Positions 34,962 through 43,310 of a stretch of DNA of 64,000 nucleotides are shown here, one piece after another. Source of the stretch: Streptomyces fildesensis (lineage in GTDB: Bacteria; Actinomycetota; Actinomycetes; Streptomycetales; Streptomycetaceae); the NCBI RefSeq assembly GCF_016107395.1, contig NZ_JAAIKO010000037.1:23555-87554 (forward strand), written 5' to 3'. A program made the position numbers and the translations under genes. Under the pieces are notes generated by a model. It searched no databases and was not told the DNA's origin. It saw only the letters and a program-made list of their open reading frames with translations. Within the stretch, counting starts at the first letter, position 1; the number at the start of each line of letters is the position of its first letter.

Positions 34962-35630
34962 TCAGACCGTGCCGGCCAGCGACAGCTTCGCCGCGAAGCC
35001 CAGGAAGAGTGCCCCCGCGCCCGCCGACAGCCCCGCCGTCAGCCGCCGGCGCCGCCGGAAGGCCGCCGCCAGGTAGGTGCCGCTGAAGATGAGCACCGTC
35101 AGATAGGTGAAGCTGAACAGCTGGGCCCAGGCGCCGAGCGCGAGGAACGACAGCGCCGGGTGCGCGTACCCCGGGTCGACGAACTGCACGAAGAACGCGA
35201 CGAAGAACAGGATCGCCTTCGGGTTGAACAGACTGACCACCAGCGCCCGGCGGAACGGCCGCTCCGCCTTCTCCTGCTTCGCCGGCGCGCCGTCCCCGCC
35301 CGGGGCCGCAGCGCTCCGTTCGGTCCGCCCGCGCCACAGCGCCACGGCCCCGCGCAGCATGCCCGCCGCGAGCCAGGTCAGATAGCCCGCACCGGCGAAC
35401 TTGACCACGGTGAACGCCAGCGGGCTGGCCTGCAGCAGCGACGCCACCCCGCCCGCCGACAGCGTCATCAGCACGGTGTCGCCGCACAGCACCCCGGCCG
35501 CCGCCCGGTAGCCGGTGCGCGGCCCGAGCCGGGCCGCCACCGACACCACGTACAGCGAGTTCGGCCCCGGCAGCAGGATGATCAGGGCCAGCCCCGCCAG
35601 GTACGTAGAAAGATCAGTTATCCCGAGCAT
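34962..35630 (-). CDS. LysE/RhtB-family amino acid exporter (LeuE-like)
   Basis: 222 residues from ATG at 35630. Six hydrophobic segments and the family signatures 'LIILLPGPNSLYVVSVAARLGPRTGYRAAAGVLCGD' at the N terminus and 'NPKAILFFVAFFVQFV' in the middle identify LysE/RhtB. A charged loop of about 25 residues separates the halves. LeuE-type members export leucine and analogues. The gene diverges from tipA, and the MerR-type promoter at 35648-35678 lies 18 bp upstream of its start, so TipA could influence it. Confidence 0.9.
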   Translation of the reverse strand: MLGITDLSTYLAGLALIILLPGPNSLYVVSVAARLGPRTGYRAAAGVLCGDTVLMTLSAGGVASLLQASPLAFTVVKFAGAGYLTWLAAGMLRGAVALWRGRTERSAAAPGGDGAPAKQEKAERPFRRALVVSLFNPKAILFFVAFFVQFVDPGYAHPALSFLALGAWAQLFSFTYLTVLIFSGTYLAAAFRRRRRLTAGLSAGAGALFLGFAAKLSLAGTV

Positions 35631-35647
35631 GCGAACAAGTGTGCCAC

Positions 35648-35678
35648 TTGCACCTCACGCGACGTGAGGCGTCACGGT
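35648..35678 (+). promoter_or_regulatory. ptipA-like MerR-type promoter and operator
   Basis: TTGCAC (35648-35653) and CACGGT (35673-35678) are separated by 19 bp, the long spacer typical of MerR-activated promoters. The spacer holds the perfect dyad CCTCACG-cga-CGTGAGG (35653-35669). From memory this closely matches the classical thiostrepton-inducible tipA promoter. Autoactivation by TipAL is expected. Confidence 0.85.
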
Positions 35679-35729
35679 GGACCCCGGAAGCGCGGCAGGG
35701 CAGCGGCAGAGGGAAGGAGCGGGGAAGCG

Positions 35730-36488
35730 ATGGGCTACTCCGTGGGAGAGGTCGCGGGCTACGCCGGCATCACCGTGCGGACCCTGCACCACTACGACGA
35801 GATCGGGCTGCTCTCCCCGGGCGGCCGCAGCCACGCGGGCCACCGGCGGTACGACGACGCCGACCTCGACCGGCTGCAGCAGATTCTCTTCTACCGGGAG
35901 CTCGGCTTCCCCCTGGACGAGGTCGCCACCCTGCTGGACGACCCGGCCGCCGACCCCTCGGCGCACCTGCGCCGCCAGCACCGGCTGCTGACCGACCGGA
36001 TCACCCGGCTCCGCGAGATGGCGGCCGCCGTGGAACGAGCCATGGAGGCGAAGAAGATGGGCATCAACCTCACACCCGAGGAGAAGTTCGAGGTCTTCGG
36101 GGACCACGACCCCGACCGGTACGCCGAGGAGGCCGAACGCCGCTGGGGCGGGACCGACGCGTACGCCGAGTCGCAGCGCCGGGCCGCCTCGTACACCAAG
36201 GAGGACTGGCTGCGGATCAGGAACGAGGCCGACGATCTCAACCGGCGGTTCGTCGCGCTGATGGACTCCGGCGCGGAGCCGGACTCCGTCCCGGCGATGG
36301 ACCTCGCCGAGGAGCACCGCGAACAGATCCGGCGCTTCCACTACGACTGCAGCTACGAGATCCACGTCGGTCTCGCCGAGATGTACATCGCGGACCCGCG
36401 CTTCACCGCCACCTACGACGCCGTCCGCCCCGGCCTGGCCGGGTACCTCCGCGAGGCGATCCTGGCGAACGCCGTCCGCAACGTCTGA
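35730..36488 (+). CDS. tipA: TipA-type MerR regulator / drug-binding protein
   Basis: 252 residues from ATG at 35730, with GGAGCGGGGAAGCG upstream. The MerR winged helix (about 2-70, 'YSVGEVAGYAGITVRTLHHYDEIGLLSPGGRS') is followed by a coiled-coil dimerisation helix. A TipAS domain spans about 110-252 ('MGINLTPEEKFEVFG', ending 'GYLREAILANAVRN'), which binds thiopeptide antibiotics. In known TipA an internal start yields TipAS, and Met110 here is a candidate. The promoter upstream carries the matching dyad. The stop region is a 13-bp tandem duplication. Confidence 0.95.
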   Translation: MGYSVGEVAGYAGITVRTLHHYDEIGLLSPGGRSHAGHRRYDDADLDRLQQILFYRELGFPLDEVATLLDDPAADPSAHLRRQHRLLTDRITRLREMAAAVERAMEAKKMGINLTPEEKFEVFGDHDPDRYAEEAERRWGGTDAYAESQRRAASYTKEDWLRIRNEADDLNRRFVALMDSGAEPDSVPAMDLAEEHREQIRRFHYDCSYEIHVGLAEMYIADPRFTATYDAVRPGLAGYLREAILANAVRNV

Positions 36489-36504
36489 CGGCAACGTCCG
36501 ACGG
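36479..36504. repeat. 13-bp tandem duplication spanning the tipA stop
   Basis: caacgtctgacgg (36479-36491) contains the last codons and the stop TGA. It is followed directly by caacgtccgacgg (36492-36504), with one change that removes the second TGA. Confidence 0.9.
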
Positions 36505-36517
36505 CGTTCGGCCGTAG

Positions 36518-36592
36518 GAGCAGCGGCTGCACCCGCTGCCGTAAGCGCAGCGGCTACAGCCCGCTGCCGCAAGACCAGCGGCTACACCGGCA
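36518..36592. repeat. 27-28-bp tandem repeat with hairpins spanning the ybjQ stop
   Basis: Read on the minus strand, three 27-28-bp units containing tgTAGCCGCTG begin at the ybjQ stop. The second supplies a TAG 28 nt later. The palindromic content forms hairpins with arms GCAGCGG/CCGCTGC at 36520-36539 and 36547-36567, which may act as a bidirectional terminator between tipA and ybjQ. Confidence 0.8.
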
Positions 36593-36947
36593 CCAGCACC
36601 ACCGCGGTGCCGTACGCGCACACCTCCGTGCCCACGTCGGCCGCCTCGGTCACGTCGAAGCGCATGGTGAGCACGGCGTTCGCCCCGCGGGCCTGGGCCT
36701 GCTCGACGAGCCGCTCCATCGCCTGGTTGCGGGTCTGCACCAGGGTCTTCGTCAGACCCTTCAGCTCGCCGCCGATCATCGACTTGAGCCCGGCGCCGAT
36801 CTGGCTCCCGATGTGCCGGGAGCGCACGGTCAGCCCGAACACCTCGCCGATCACCTTCTCGACCCGGTAGCCGGGCGCTTCGTTCGTGGTCACCACCAGG
36901 ACGTCGGAGTGCTCTGACTGGCCGCCGCCGAAATCATCGATACCCAT
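36582..36947 (-). CDS. ybjQ: YbjQ/UPF0145-family protein
   Basis: 121 residues from ATG at 36947. The family sequence is clear: 'VVTTNEAPGYRVEKVIGEVFGLTVRSRHIGSQIGAGLKSMIGGELKGLTKTLVQTRNQAMERL' type core followed by 'GANAVLTMRFDV'. YbjQ proteins form pentamers and are described as putative heavy-metal-binding, without a firm function. The length is slightly above the usual 105-110 because of a short Ser/Gly-rich N terminus. It converges on tipA and precedes the repeats downstream of the ABC ATPase gene. Confidence 0.92.
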   Translation of the reverse strand: MGIDDFGGGQSEHSDVLVVTTNEAPGYRVEKVIGEVFGLTVRSRHIGSQIGAGLKSMIGGELKGLTKTLVQTRNQAMERLVEQAQARGANAVLTMRFDVTEAADVGTEVCAYGTAVVLVPV

Positions 36948-36980
36948 GAGGGAACGGTCACCCCTGCGGGCGCCCGCCGC

Positions 36981-37066
36981 ACCCCGGACTACTCCAGTCG
37001 CGACGCCGCACTGCTCCAGTCGCGACGCCGGACCACTCCGGTCGCGCCCCGCACTACTCCAGTCGC
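36981..37066. repeat. 21-22-bp x4 tandem repeat spanning the MsmK-like stop
   Basis: Four units (37046-37066, 37024-37045, 37002-37023, 36981-37001) share the minus-strand core GCGACTGGAGTAG. The first contains the real stop TAG at 37056-37054, and the fourth contains another TAG 65 nt later in a different frame. They lie between this gene and ybjQ. Confidence 0.9.
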
Positions 37067-38412
37067 GGCTGTTCCGCGGGCGCCGGGCAGATCCGGCGGC
37101 CGGTGTTGTCGAAGACGTAGAGGTGCGCCAGGTCCACCAGCAGCGGCACCCGGTCCCCGGGCCGGACCCGGATGTCGGGTCCGGTGCGGACCACCAGGTC
37201 GCCGGTCGGCTGCTCCGCGCGGTCGGCCGGCGGCGGGTCCAGCACCTTGACCGCGCCCGCGCTGTCCGGTTCCTGGAGCAGCCCCGGGAACCGCCCGGCG
37301 GCCTTGCGCGCCAGCTTCCCCAGCCCGCCGGGGCCGGCGGCCGCCCGCCGGGCCGCGGAACGGGTGCGCTGGGCGGGCAGCCGGGGCGCCTCCAGCTCCG
37401 GCACGACCGCCGGCTTCGCGCCGGTGTTCAGATGCACCAGGCACTCGTGCCCCTGGTACTCCACGTGCTCGACGATGCCGCTGAGCACCACCTCGCCCGC
37501 GTGCGCGCTGCTCGGGGCCGCGATCCGGACCGCCTCGGAGCGCAGCCCGACGATGATGTCGCGGCCCTGCTGGATGCGGAGCATCTGGTGGTCCAGGCTC
37601 AGCGGCTCCGGCAGTCCCAGCCGCTGCCGCCCGAAGTCGATCCACATGCCGCCGCCCAGCGGCGCCAGCACCGTGGCCTGCAGCAGATTGATCCGCGGGG
37701 TCCCGATGAACGCGGCGACGAACACGTTCACGGGCAGGTGGTACGTGTCGCGCGGGCTGCCGACCTGCTGCAGCACCCCGCCGCGCATGACCGCGACGCG
37801 GTCGCCGAGCGACATGGCCTCCGCCTGATCGTGCGTCACATACACGGTGGTGACGCCCATGCCGCGGGTCAGCCGGGCGATCTCGGCGCGTAGATGCGAG
37901 CGCAGCTTGGCGTCCAGGTTCGACAGCGGCTCGTCCATCAGGAACACCGACGGATGCCGGGAGATGGCGCGGCCCATCGCGACCCGCTGCCGCTCGCCGC
38001 CGGACAGCTGCCCGGGGTAGCGGTCCAGGATCTCCTCGATGCCCAGGATCCGCGCGGTCTCCTCGACCCGCGGGTTCTGGTCCTCGCCCGGCATCTCGAA
38101 GCGCAGCGGGAACCCGATGTTCTGCCGGCTGGTCATGCTCGGGTACAGCGCGAAGTTCTGGAAGACCATCGCCATCCGGCGGTCGCCGGGCGCGAGGTTG
38201 TTGGCGTACTCGCCGTCGAGCATCAGCTCCCCGGAGCTGATGTCCTCCAGCCCGGCGATCATGCGCAGCACGGTGGACTTGCCACAGCCGGAGGGACCGA
38301 GCAGCACCAGGAACTCGCCGGGGGGGATCTCCAGGGAGAACCGGTCGACCGCCGGGGCGGGCTGCTTGGGGTAGGTCTTCGAAAGATCGTGCAGGGAGAT
38401 GGCGCGCGTCAT
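37054..38412 (-). CDS. Sugar ABC transporter ATPase (MsmK/UgpC type)
   Basis: 452 residues from ATG at 38412. Walker A is at 39-47 (GPSGCGKST), signature LSGGE at 136-140, Walker B at 157-162 (FLMDEP), with the H-loop in 'VTHDQAEA'. The C-terminal MalK-type TOBE/OB region is interrupted by an Ala/Arg/Gly-rich basic insert of roughly 55 residues (about 335-390), which explains the extra length over the usual 370-380. In Streptomyces one MsiK-like ATPase energises many sugar importers. No permease or binding protein is adjacent, so this may be a shared ATPase. The stop is in a 22-bp repeat. Confidence 0.9.
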   Translation of the reverse strand: MTRAISLHDLSKTYPKQPAPAVDRFSLEIPPGEFLVLLGPSGCGKSTVLRMIAGLEDISSGELMLDGEYANNLAPGDRRMAMVFQNFALYPSMTSRQNIGFPLRFEMPGEDQNPRVEETARILGIEEILDRYPGQLSGGERQRVAMGRAISRHPSVFLMDEPLSNLDAKLRSHLRAEIARLTRGMGVTTVYVTHDQAEAMSLGDRVAVMRGGVLQQVGSPRDTYHLPVNVFVAAFIGTPRINLLQATVLAPLGGGMWIDFGRQRLGLPEPLSLDHQMLRIQQGRDIIVGLRSEAVRIAAPSSAHAGEVVLSGIVEHVEYQGHECLVHLNTGAKPAVVPELEAPRLPAQRTRSAARRAAAGPGGLGKLARKAAGRFPGLLQEPDSAGAVKVLDPPPADRAEQPTGDLVVRTGPDIRVRPGDRVPLLVDLAHLYVFDNTGRRICPAPAEQPRLE

Positions 38413-38596
38413 AACAGGATCCGCCAGAAGGTTCAGATGCTGCGACAGGAGACTTGCCAGTGGTGCACGCGTGGCGTTGCGGAGAACGTAATGCACCGCC
38501 CCTGCGTTGGGGAACGTTTCGGCCAAGACGGTTGGCGCGATCTCTACGACGCCGATCTTTCACCGACCCGTCACGGAGTCCGCACGGACGGGGGCC

Positions 38597-38644
38597 GGCT
38601 GTCACGCACAGATGGCGCCCGGCCGTCACGCACAGGGGGCGCAA
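38597..38644. repeat. 24-bp imperfect tandem repeat upstream of dedA2
   Basis: Two 24-bp units (38597-38620 and 38621-38644) share ggcNgtcacgcacag. They occupy the promoter region between the MsmK-like gene and the second DedA gene, so they could be regulator sites or slippage products. Confidence 0.6.
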
Positions 38645-38668
38645 CGATTCGGTTGGTACTTTTAAACG

Positions 38669-39373
38669 GTGACCAACATTGCCCTGGGCCCCAGCTGGAT
38701 CGATCCCGACCACCTGATCAACTCGTTCGGCCTGTGGGGCGTGCTGTTGATCGTCTTCGCAGAGTCGGGCCTGCTGATCGGATTCTTCCTGCCCGGGGAC
38801 TCGCTCCTCTTCACGACCGGACTCCTGGTCGCGGGCGGCACCCTCAAGACCCCGCTGTGGCTGGTGACGGTGCTGATCATCGTCGCCGCCATCGTCGGTG
38901 ACCAGGTCGGCTTCCTCTTCGGCCGCAAGGTCGGACCCTCGCTCTTCCGGCGGCCGGACTCCCGGCTCTTCAAGCAGGAGAACATCGAGAAGGCGCACGC
39001 CTTCTTCGAGAAGCACGGTCCGAAGTCGATCGTGCTGGCCCGCTTCGTGCCGATCGTCCGCACGTTCACGCCGATCATCGCCGGCGTCAGCCGCATGAAC
39101 TACCGGACCTTCGTCACCTACAACATCATCGGCGGAACGCTCTGGGGCGGCGGCGTCACCCTCCTCGGCTACTGGCTCGGCCAGATCGAGTTCGTCCACA
39201 AGAACATCGAGCTCATCCTGGTCGCGATCGTGCTGGTCTCGGTCGTGCCGATCGCCATCGAGTTCCTCCGGGCCCGCGCGAAGTCGAAGAAGGAGGGCCC
39301 CCGGCCCCCCGCCGACCTGCCTCCGCCGCCCGTCGGCACCGCCGGCCGGGGCGGCCGTCACCGGGCCAAGTAG
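38669..39373 (+). CDS. DedA-family membrane protein (second paralogue)
   Basis: 234 residues from GTG. The core 'FAESGLLIGFFLPGDSLLFTTGLL' and 'ARFVPIVRTFTPIIAGVSRM' is DedA/VTT, like the protein at 12719, but the C terminus is basic (KSKKEG, then Pro-rich). There is no Shine-Dalgarno sequence. A -10-like TACTTT at 38657-38662 ends 6 bp before the GTG, which fits leaderless expression. It probably moves lipid carriers across the membrane. It stands alone here. Confidence 0.92.
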   Translation: MTNIALGPSWIDPDHLINSFGLWGVLLIVFAESGLLIGFFLPGDSLLFTTGLLVAGGTLKTPLWLVTVLIIVAAIVGDQVGFLFGRKVGPSLFRRPDSRLFKQENIEKAHAFFEKHGPKSIVLARFVPIVRTFTPIIAGVSRMNYRTFVTYNIIGGTLWGGGVTLLGYWLGQIEFVHKNIELILVAIVLVSVVPIAIEFLRARAKSKKEGPRPPADLPPPPVGTAGRGGRHRAK

Positions 39374-39471
39374 CGGAGGGCCGGCGTCCGCCGCCGGTGC
39401 GGTGATCGGGGCGGGAATCGCGGTGGGTGCCGTGCGCCCTGCACACTGATCACCGGAGGTGGTCGGTCAAC

Positions 39472-41139
39472 GTGTCGGACGAAGAGAAGCCGGACTCGGA
39501 CGAATCGCGGTCGGAGTTCACCCCGCCCGTGGGCGTACCGCTGCCGCCTGCCCCGGAATCCGACAGTTCGACGACCTCGGAGTTCGCCGCGCCGACCGGC
39601 GTGGAGCTGCCGGCCGGCCCCGAGGCGGAGGGCTCCGCCTTCACCGCGCCCGTCTCCTCAGCCGCCTACGGCGCCGGTCACGGCGGAGCCGGGAACGCGT
39701 TCACACCCCCCGACGGGATCCCCGTCATACGGCTCACCAAGGGCGTCGTCCCCTGGCAGGACCGGATGCGCGAGCTGGTCCGGATGCCCGTCACCGAGCG
39801 TCCGGTGCCGGAGCTGCCCGCGGACAAGCCGGAGTCCGGGCCGCCGGTGCCCCGTGTGCTCGACCTCACCCTGCGCATCGGCGAGCTGCTGCTCGCGGGC
39901 GGTGAGGGCGCCGAGGACGTCGAGGCGGCGATGTTCGGCGTCGCGCACGCCTACGGCCTGGCCCGCGTGGAACCCACGGTCACGTTCACGCTGCTGGGCA
40001 TCTCGTACCAGCCGTCCCTCGTCGAGCCGCCGGTCAGCGCGAGCCGCACGGTGCGCCGCCGGGGCACCGACTACACGCGGCTGGCGGCCGTCTTCCAGCT
40101 CGTGGACGACATCACCGCGCACGAGGCGACGCTGGAGGACTCCTACGGCCGGCTCGCCACCATCCGCCGTAACCGGCACCCGTACAGCGGCTGGGTGCTG
40201 ACCGGCGCCGCCGGGCTGCTGGCCGGCTCGGCGAGCATCCTGGTCGGCGGTGGTCCGCTGATCTTCTTCGCGGCGGCGCTCGCCGCGATGCTCGGCGACC
40301 GGCTGGCCTGGCTCTGCGCCGGACGCGGGCTGCCGGAGTTCTACCAGTTCGCCGCCGCCGCGATGCCGGCCGCCGCGATGGGCATCGTCGTCAACCTCTA
40401 CGCCGACCACCTGCCGGGCGCCACCGACCTCCAGGCGTCCGCGGTGATCACCGGTGGACTGTTCACGCTGCTGCCCGGGCGGGCCCTGGTGGCCGGTGTC
40501 CAGGACGGCCTGACGGGGTTCTACATCACCGCGTCCGCACGCCTGCTGGAGGTCATGTACCTCGTCGTCGGCATCGTCTTCGGCGTGACGATCGTGCTGT
40601 ACGCGGGGGTGCGGCTGGGCGCCGACCTCAACCCGGAACAGGCGCTGCGCGCCTACGACCATCCCTGGGTGCAGCTGCTGTCCGCGATGTCCCTCACCCT
40701 CGCCTTCGCGGTGCTGCTGCAGTGCGAGCGCAGTGTGCTGCTGCTCGCCATGCTCAACGGCGGGGTCGCCTGGACGGTCTACGGGGTGCTCCACCAGCAG
40801 CTCGGTGCCAACCCCGTCGTCGCCACCGCGGCCGCCGCCGGCCTGGTGGGCCTCTTCGGCCAGCTGATGGCCCGCTACCGGTACGCGTCGGTCCTGCCGT
40901 ACGTCACGGCCGCGATCGGCCCGCTGCTGCCCGGCTCCGCGACGTACTTCGGGCTGCTCGCCTTCACCCAGAACCACACGTCGGAGGGGTTCGCCTCCCT
41001 GACGAAGGCCGCGGCGCTCGCCCTCGCCGTCGCCATCGGTGTGAACCTCGGCGGGGAGATCGCCCGCATGTTCCTCAAGACCCCGGGCTCGGCCGACCCG
41101 GCCCGGCGGCGCGCGGCCAAGCGCACCCGAGGCTTCTGA
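39472..41139 (+). CDS. ThrE-family threonine/serine exporter
   Basis: 555 residues from GTG, with GGAGGT at 39455-39460. The first 110 residues are a Pro/Ser/Glu-rich, low-complexity cytoplasmic tail containing the repeated motif FT/AAPxGVxLP. The ThrE domain follows ('RIGELLLAGGEGAEDVEAAMFGVAHAYGL', about 136-165), then two blocks of about five membrane helices each, together combining the ThrE and DUF3815-like halves in one chain. It likely exports threonine or serine. A hairpin terminator lies 20 bp downstream, shared with ppa. Confidence 0.9.
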   Translation: MSDEEKPDSDESRSEFTPPVGVPLPPAPESDSSTTSEFAAPTGVELPAGPEAEGSAFTAPVSSAAYGAGHGGAGNAFTPPDGIPVIRLTKGVVPWQDRMRELVRMPVTERPVPELPADKPESGPPVPRVLDLTLRIGELLLAGGEGAEDVEAAMFGVAHAYGLARVEPTVTFTLLGISYQPSLVEPPVSASRTVRRRGTDYTRLAAVFQLVDDITAHEATLEDSYGRLATIRRNRHPYSGWVLTGAAGLLAGSASILVGGGPLIFFAAALAAMLGDRLAWLCAGRGLPEFYQFAAAAMPAAAMGIVVNLYADHLPGATDLQASAVITGGLFTLLPGRALVAGVQDGLTGFYITASARLLEVMYLVVGIVFGVTIVLYAGVRLGADLNPEQALRAYDHPWVQLLSAMSLTLAFAVLLQCERSVLLLAMLNGGVAWTVYGVLHQQLGANPVVATAAAAGLVGLFGQLMARYRYASVLPYVTAAIGPLLPGSATYFGLLAFTQNHTSEGFASLTKAAALALAVAIGVNLGGEIARMFLKTPGSADPARRRAAKRTRGF

Positions 41140-41158
41140 GCGGCGGTGGAACGCGCGA

Positions 41159-41193
41159 ACGCCGGGCGTGCCCGTGAAGGGCCCGCCCGGCGT
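41159..41193. terminator. Bidirectional hairpin terminator between thrE-like and ppa
   Basis: Arms acgccgggcgtgccc (41159-41173) and gggcccgcccggcgt (41179-41193) pair over 15 bp with one mismatch and a 5-nt loop. It is positioned correctly for both convergent genes. Confidence 0.85.
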
Positions 41194-41209
41194 CCGGTCG
41201 TTCTGGGTG

Positions 41210-41713
41210 TCAGTGGCTGTGGAAGGTCTGACCCGAGTCCTTCAGGCGCTTGTACGACGCCTCGATCTCGGCCTCGGCCTCGATACGGCCGACCCAGTTG
41301 GCGCCCTCGACGGACTTGCCGGGCTCCAGGTCCTTGTAGACCTCGAAGAAGTGCTGGATCTCCAGGCGGTCGAACTCCGATACGTGATGGATGTCACGCA
41401 GGTGCTCCACGCGCGGGTCGGACGCCGGCACGCACAGCAGCTTGTCGTCGCCGCCCGCCTCGTCGGTCATACGGAACATACCGACGGCGCGGCACTTGAT
41501 GAGGCAGCCGGGGAACGTCGGCTCATCGAGGATGACCAGCGCGTCCAGCGGGTCGCCGTCCTCGCCGAGGGTGTTCTCGACAAAGCCGTAGTCGGCCGGG
41601 TAACTGGTCGAGGTGAAGAGCCGGCGGTCCAAGCGGATACGACCGGTCTCGTGGTCCACCTCGTACTTGTTCCGGGAACCCTTCGGGATCTCGATCGTGA
41701 CGTCGAACTCCAA
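41210..41713 (-). CDS. ppa: Inorganic pyrophosphatase
   Basis: 167 residues from a TTG start at 41713, chosen because GGAGGAG lies 7 nt upstream and the product begins 'MEFDVTIEIPKGSRNKYE', the family N terminus. Metal-binding signature 'DGDPLDALVI' and 'YPADYGFV' are intact. The enzyme hydrolyses pyrophosphate to orthophosphate, pulling biosynthetic reactions forward. The size matches hexameric bacterial family I enzymes. It diverges from the dacB gene. Confidence 0.96.
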   Translation of the reverse strand: MEFDVTIEIPKGSRNKYEVDHETGRIRLDRRLFTSTSYPADYGFVENTLGEDGDPLDALVILDEPTFPGCLIKCRAVGMFRMTDEAGGDDKLLCVPASDPRVEHLRDIHHVSEFDRLEIQHFFEVYKDLEPGKSVEGANWVGRIEAEAEIEASYKRLKDSGQTFHSH

Positions 41714-41755
41714 GGCCCTACTCCTCCATGATCAGCACATACTTCTGGTGGTTAA

Positions 41756-43210
41756 GTGTCTCCCACGCAGGTGTGTGGTCGCGAAAGGGGCTGGTCGGGG
41801 GTGCCGGACGCCAGAACATGGCAGGTAGTGGCGGGGTCGGCCGCAGTCGGACTGACCGTTTCCTTCGCGGCGGTGGCCGTGGCCGGACCGTGGGAGTCGG
41901 GCCAGCGTACGGCGGAACGGGCGGCCGCCGCCTCCCGGGGTCACCACCCGGACAGCCGCAGCGCCCCTGGGTCGCGCCGGCGGCCGCCCGCCGAGGCCGC
42001 GGCCCCGCCCGCCGCCAAGGTGCTCACCGCGCCCGCCGCCGACCCGGGAACGCTCCCCACCCAGCAGGCGCTCGCGGCCAGGCTCGCACCGCTGCTGCGC
42101 GACCCGGCCCTCGGCACACTGCGCACCGGCGCCGTCATCGACGCGGCCACCGGCAAGCTGCTGTACGGCTCCGGCGCCGCGACCCCGTCCGTGCCGGCCT
42201 CGACGATAAAGATCGCGACGGCCGCCGCCGCGCTGTCCGTACTCGGCCCGGACCACCGGATATCCACGACCGTGCTGGCGACCGGGCCGCACAGCACCGT
42301 GCTCGTGGGCGGCGGCGACCCCACCCTCACCGCCGCCGCGCTGCGCACCCTGGCCGACGACACCGCGCGCGCCCTCACCGCGCGCGGCACCACCGCCACC
42401 TCGCTCGGCTACGACCTCTCGCTCTACTCGGGCCCCGTCCAGCATCCGATCGGCCGCAACAACGAGAACATCGCGCCGGTCACCTCGCTGATGCTCAACG
42501 AGGGGCGCCTCGACACGAGCGACCACGGCCCCGCCGACCGCTCCACCGACCCGGCCGCCGACACCGCCACCGCCTTCGCGAAGCTGCTCCGGGCGCGCGG
42601 CATCAAGGTGACGGGCACCCCCGCCAGGACGCCCGCCGCCGCGTCCGGCACACAGCTCGCCAAGGCCGCCTCCGTACCGCTGTCCTCGCTCGTCGAACGG
42701 ATGCTGACCAACAGCGACAACGACATCGCGGAGGCCCTCGCCCGGCAGACCGCGATCGCCGCGCACCTGCCCGCGAGCTTCAGCGGCGCGCAGCAGGCGG
42801 TCGCCGCGGCCCTGGGGCGGCTCGGCCTGCCGCTGGCCGGGGCGAAGTTCACCGACGGCAGCGGCCTCAACCGCGCCGACGCGCTGTCCGCCGAACAGCT
42901 CGCGCGGCTCCTCGCGCTGGCCGCGTCACCCCGGCACCCCCAACTGCGGCCGATCCTCACCGGCCTGCCGGTCGCCGGCTTCTCGGGCACCCTCTCCGAC
43001 CGGTTCCGCGGCGGCCCCGCCTCCGGCGCCGGCCTGATCCGCGCCAAGACCGGCACCCTCACCGGCGTCAACGCCATCACCGGCACGGTGGTCGCAGCCG
43101 ACGGCCGGCTGCTCACCTTCGCGTTCCTCACCCAGGGCACCACGTCCGCGACAGCGGCCCAATCCGCCCTCGACCGGCTGGCGTCCGCCCTCGCCGCCTG
43201 CGGCTGCTGA
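41756..43210 (+). CDS. dacB: D-alanyl-D-alanine carboxypeptidase/endopeptidase (PBP4 type)
   Basis: 484 residues from GTG at 41756. GTG at 41801, after GGGG, would give 'VPDARTW...' and may be the real start. There is one N-terminal membrane or signal segment (about 24-44) and a Pro/Ala-rich linker, followed by the S13 peptidase domain with catalytic 'STIK' (Ser-x-x-Lys), 'SDN' and 'KTGT'. Class C penicillin-binding proteins trim or cleave peptidoglycan cross-links outside the membrane. All three motifs are present, so it should be active. Confidence 0.93.
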   Translation: MSPTQVCGRERGWSGVPDARTWQVVAGSAAVGLTVSFAAVAVAGPWESGQRTAERAAAASRGHHPDSRSAPGSRRRPPAEAAAPPAAKVLTAPAADPGTLPTQQALAARLAPLLRDPALGTLRTGAVIDAATGKLLYGSGAATPSVPASTIKIATAAAALSVLGPDHRISTTVLATGPHSTVLVGGGDPTLTAAALRTLADDTARALTARGTTATSLGYDLSLYSGPVQHPIGRNNENIAPVTSLMLNEGRLDTSDHGPADRSTDPAADTATAFAKLLRARGIKVTGTPARTPAAASGTQLAKAASVPLSSLVERMLTNSDNDIAEALARQTAIAAHLPASFSGAQQAVAAALGRLGLPLAGAKFTDGSGLNRADALSAEQLARLLALAASPRHPQLRPILTGLPVAGFSGTLSDRFRGGPASGAGLIRAKTGTLTGVNAITGTVVAADGRLLTFAFLTQGTTSATAAQSALDRLASALAACGC

Positions 43211-43310
43211 GCCCCGCCCCAGCCCCTTCTCAGCCCCCGTCCCGGCCGCGCCCCCGGACCCCGGGCGTTATCCGACCCCCAAAGCGGGGGCGGCAACGTA
43301 CCGTGAAGGC

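Noticed and set aside
36989..39361. 790-codon minus-strand frame across three genes
   Set aside because: It crosses the MsmK-like gene, its promoter region and the opposite strand of dedA2. It has no domain and is explained by high GC.
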